The notes beneath the pieces were generated by a model that saw only the letters and a list, made by a program, of their open reading frames with translations, was not told the DNA's origin and did no database searches. A DNA stretch of 64,000 nucleotides from Arthrinium phaeospermum (Eukaryota; Ascomycota; Sordariomycetes; Amphisphaeriales; Apiosporaceae). The DNA is taken from assembly GCA_006503535.1 (NCBI GenBank), contig QYRS01000015.1:248001-312000 (forward strand), in the 5' to 3' direction. Each line of letters opens with the position of its first letter. Position 1 is the first letter of the stretch. Positions 63,632 through 64,000 of this stretch are shown piece after piece. The translations under genes and the position numbers were made by a program.

Positions 63632-64000
63632 CTTTTCGATCCTTTTCTTCTCTCTTGGTTTGACCTTTCCCAAGATTCTAGTCCAGCCACACGAGGTTTC
63701 GATTCGTTCGTTTCGTTTGAGGGCGGCTGCTTTTCTCGTTTGGCGTTTCCCGTTTCCACCACTTCTCCAAAGCCGTCGCTCGCGAACGACGATGAGCCAG
63801 CCCAAAGTATATCATAAAAAATCAACAGGTGCCAGGTGCCTGTATAAAATTAAAAGAATGAAGAAGAAGAAGAAAACAAAGCCTTCAGCGCTATACTACC
63901 CAGAGTGTGTGAAGAGACCGGCCCCAAGAAAAGTGAAAAGAAGGAAACGAACAAGAAAACGATAGTGATTCGCTACCATGGCCCGATCTATGGGAGGGCC
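63632..64000. other. Upstream region of the cutinase gene to the window end
   Basis: Promoter and leader of the cutinase gene. A GAA-rich tract lies near 63856-63875. The plus-strand frame reaching 63965 is Lys/Arg-rich because of this purine bias and is not called as a gene. Confidence 0.55.

Noticed and set aside
63420..63965. 181-codon plus-strand frame
   Set aside because: It is the antisense shadow of the cutinase gene extended through a purine-rich upstream tract.

Overview
The window looks like nuclear DNA of a filamentous ascomycete, probably a Sordariomycete. Genes are intron-bearing (introns mostly 55-320 nt, GT-AG with a few GC-AG) and widely spaced. Third codon positions are GC-rich and families are ascomycete-type (COX19, SFT2, NPR3, a PHO84-like transporter, a fungal La-motif protein, a CE5 cutinase). 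There is also an 18.4-kb extremely AT-rich block with the signature of repeat-induced point mutation (RIP). Species cannot be named from the sequence. I support ten protein genes; there is no operon logic and no rRNA, tRNA or CRISPR.

Layout. 1-7444: no convincing gene. 7445-8293 (+): two-finger C2H2 regulator, FlbC-like. 11009-12364 (-): acetate kinase, two exons. 13147-14602 (-): unrecognised three-exon protein. 17754-20152 (+): PHO84-type phosphate/H+ symporter with two 22-nt micro-exons and three apparent frame breaks. 21739-24156 (-): La-motif RNA-binding protein (Sro9-like), C-terminal half intact and N-terminal half broken into several frames. 24157-27856: intergenic, with two tandem duplications next to the island. 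27857-46285: RIP island holding two nested, similarly oriented Ty3/gypsy-type LTR retrotransposon remnants. 46714-47942 (-): SFT2. 47943-53929: large divergent intergenic region. 53930-55337 (+): bHLH regulator with at least eight frame changes. 56952-59486 (-): NPR3 of the GATOR1/SEACIT complex, intact. 60159-60942 (-): secreted cysteine-rich, possibly GPI-anchored protein. 61837-62284 (+): COX19. 62741-63631 (-): cutinase-family esterase.

The genes are a mixed chromosomal neighbourhood: nutrient handling and signalling (acetate kinase, phosphate symporter, NPR3), membrane traffic (SFT2), respiratory-chain assembly (COX19), regulation (C2H2, bHLH, La protein) and secretion (cutinase, Cys-rich protein). 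I found no clear new biological system. The items most worth a second look are the nested RIPed retroelements with readable reverse-transcriptase frames, the indel-type frame breaks clustered in three otherwise well-conserved genes (many at homopolymers, so probably consensus errors rather than real pseudogenes), and the micro-exon/GC-AG intron structure of the transporter. Exon boundaries below come from reading splice motifs and frames by eye and have no transcript support.
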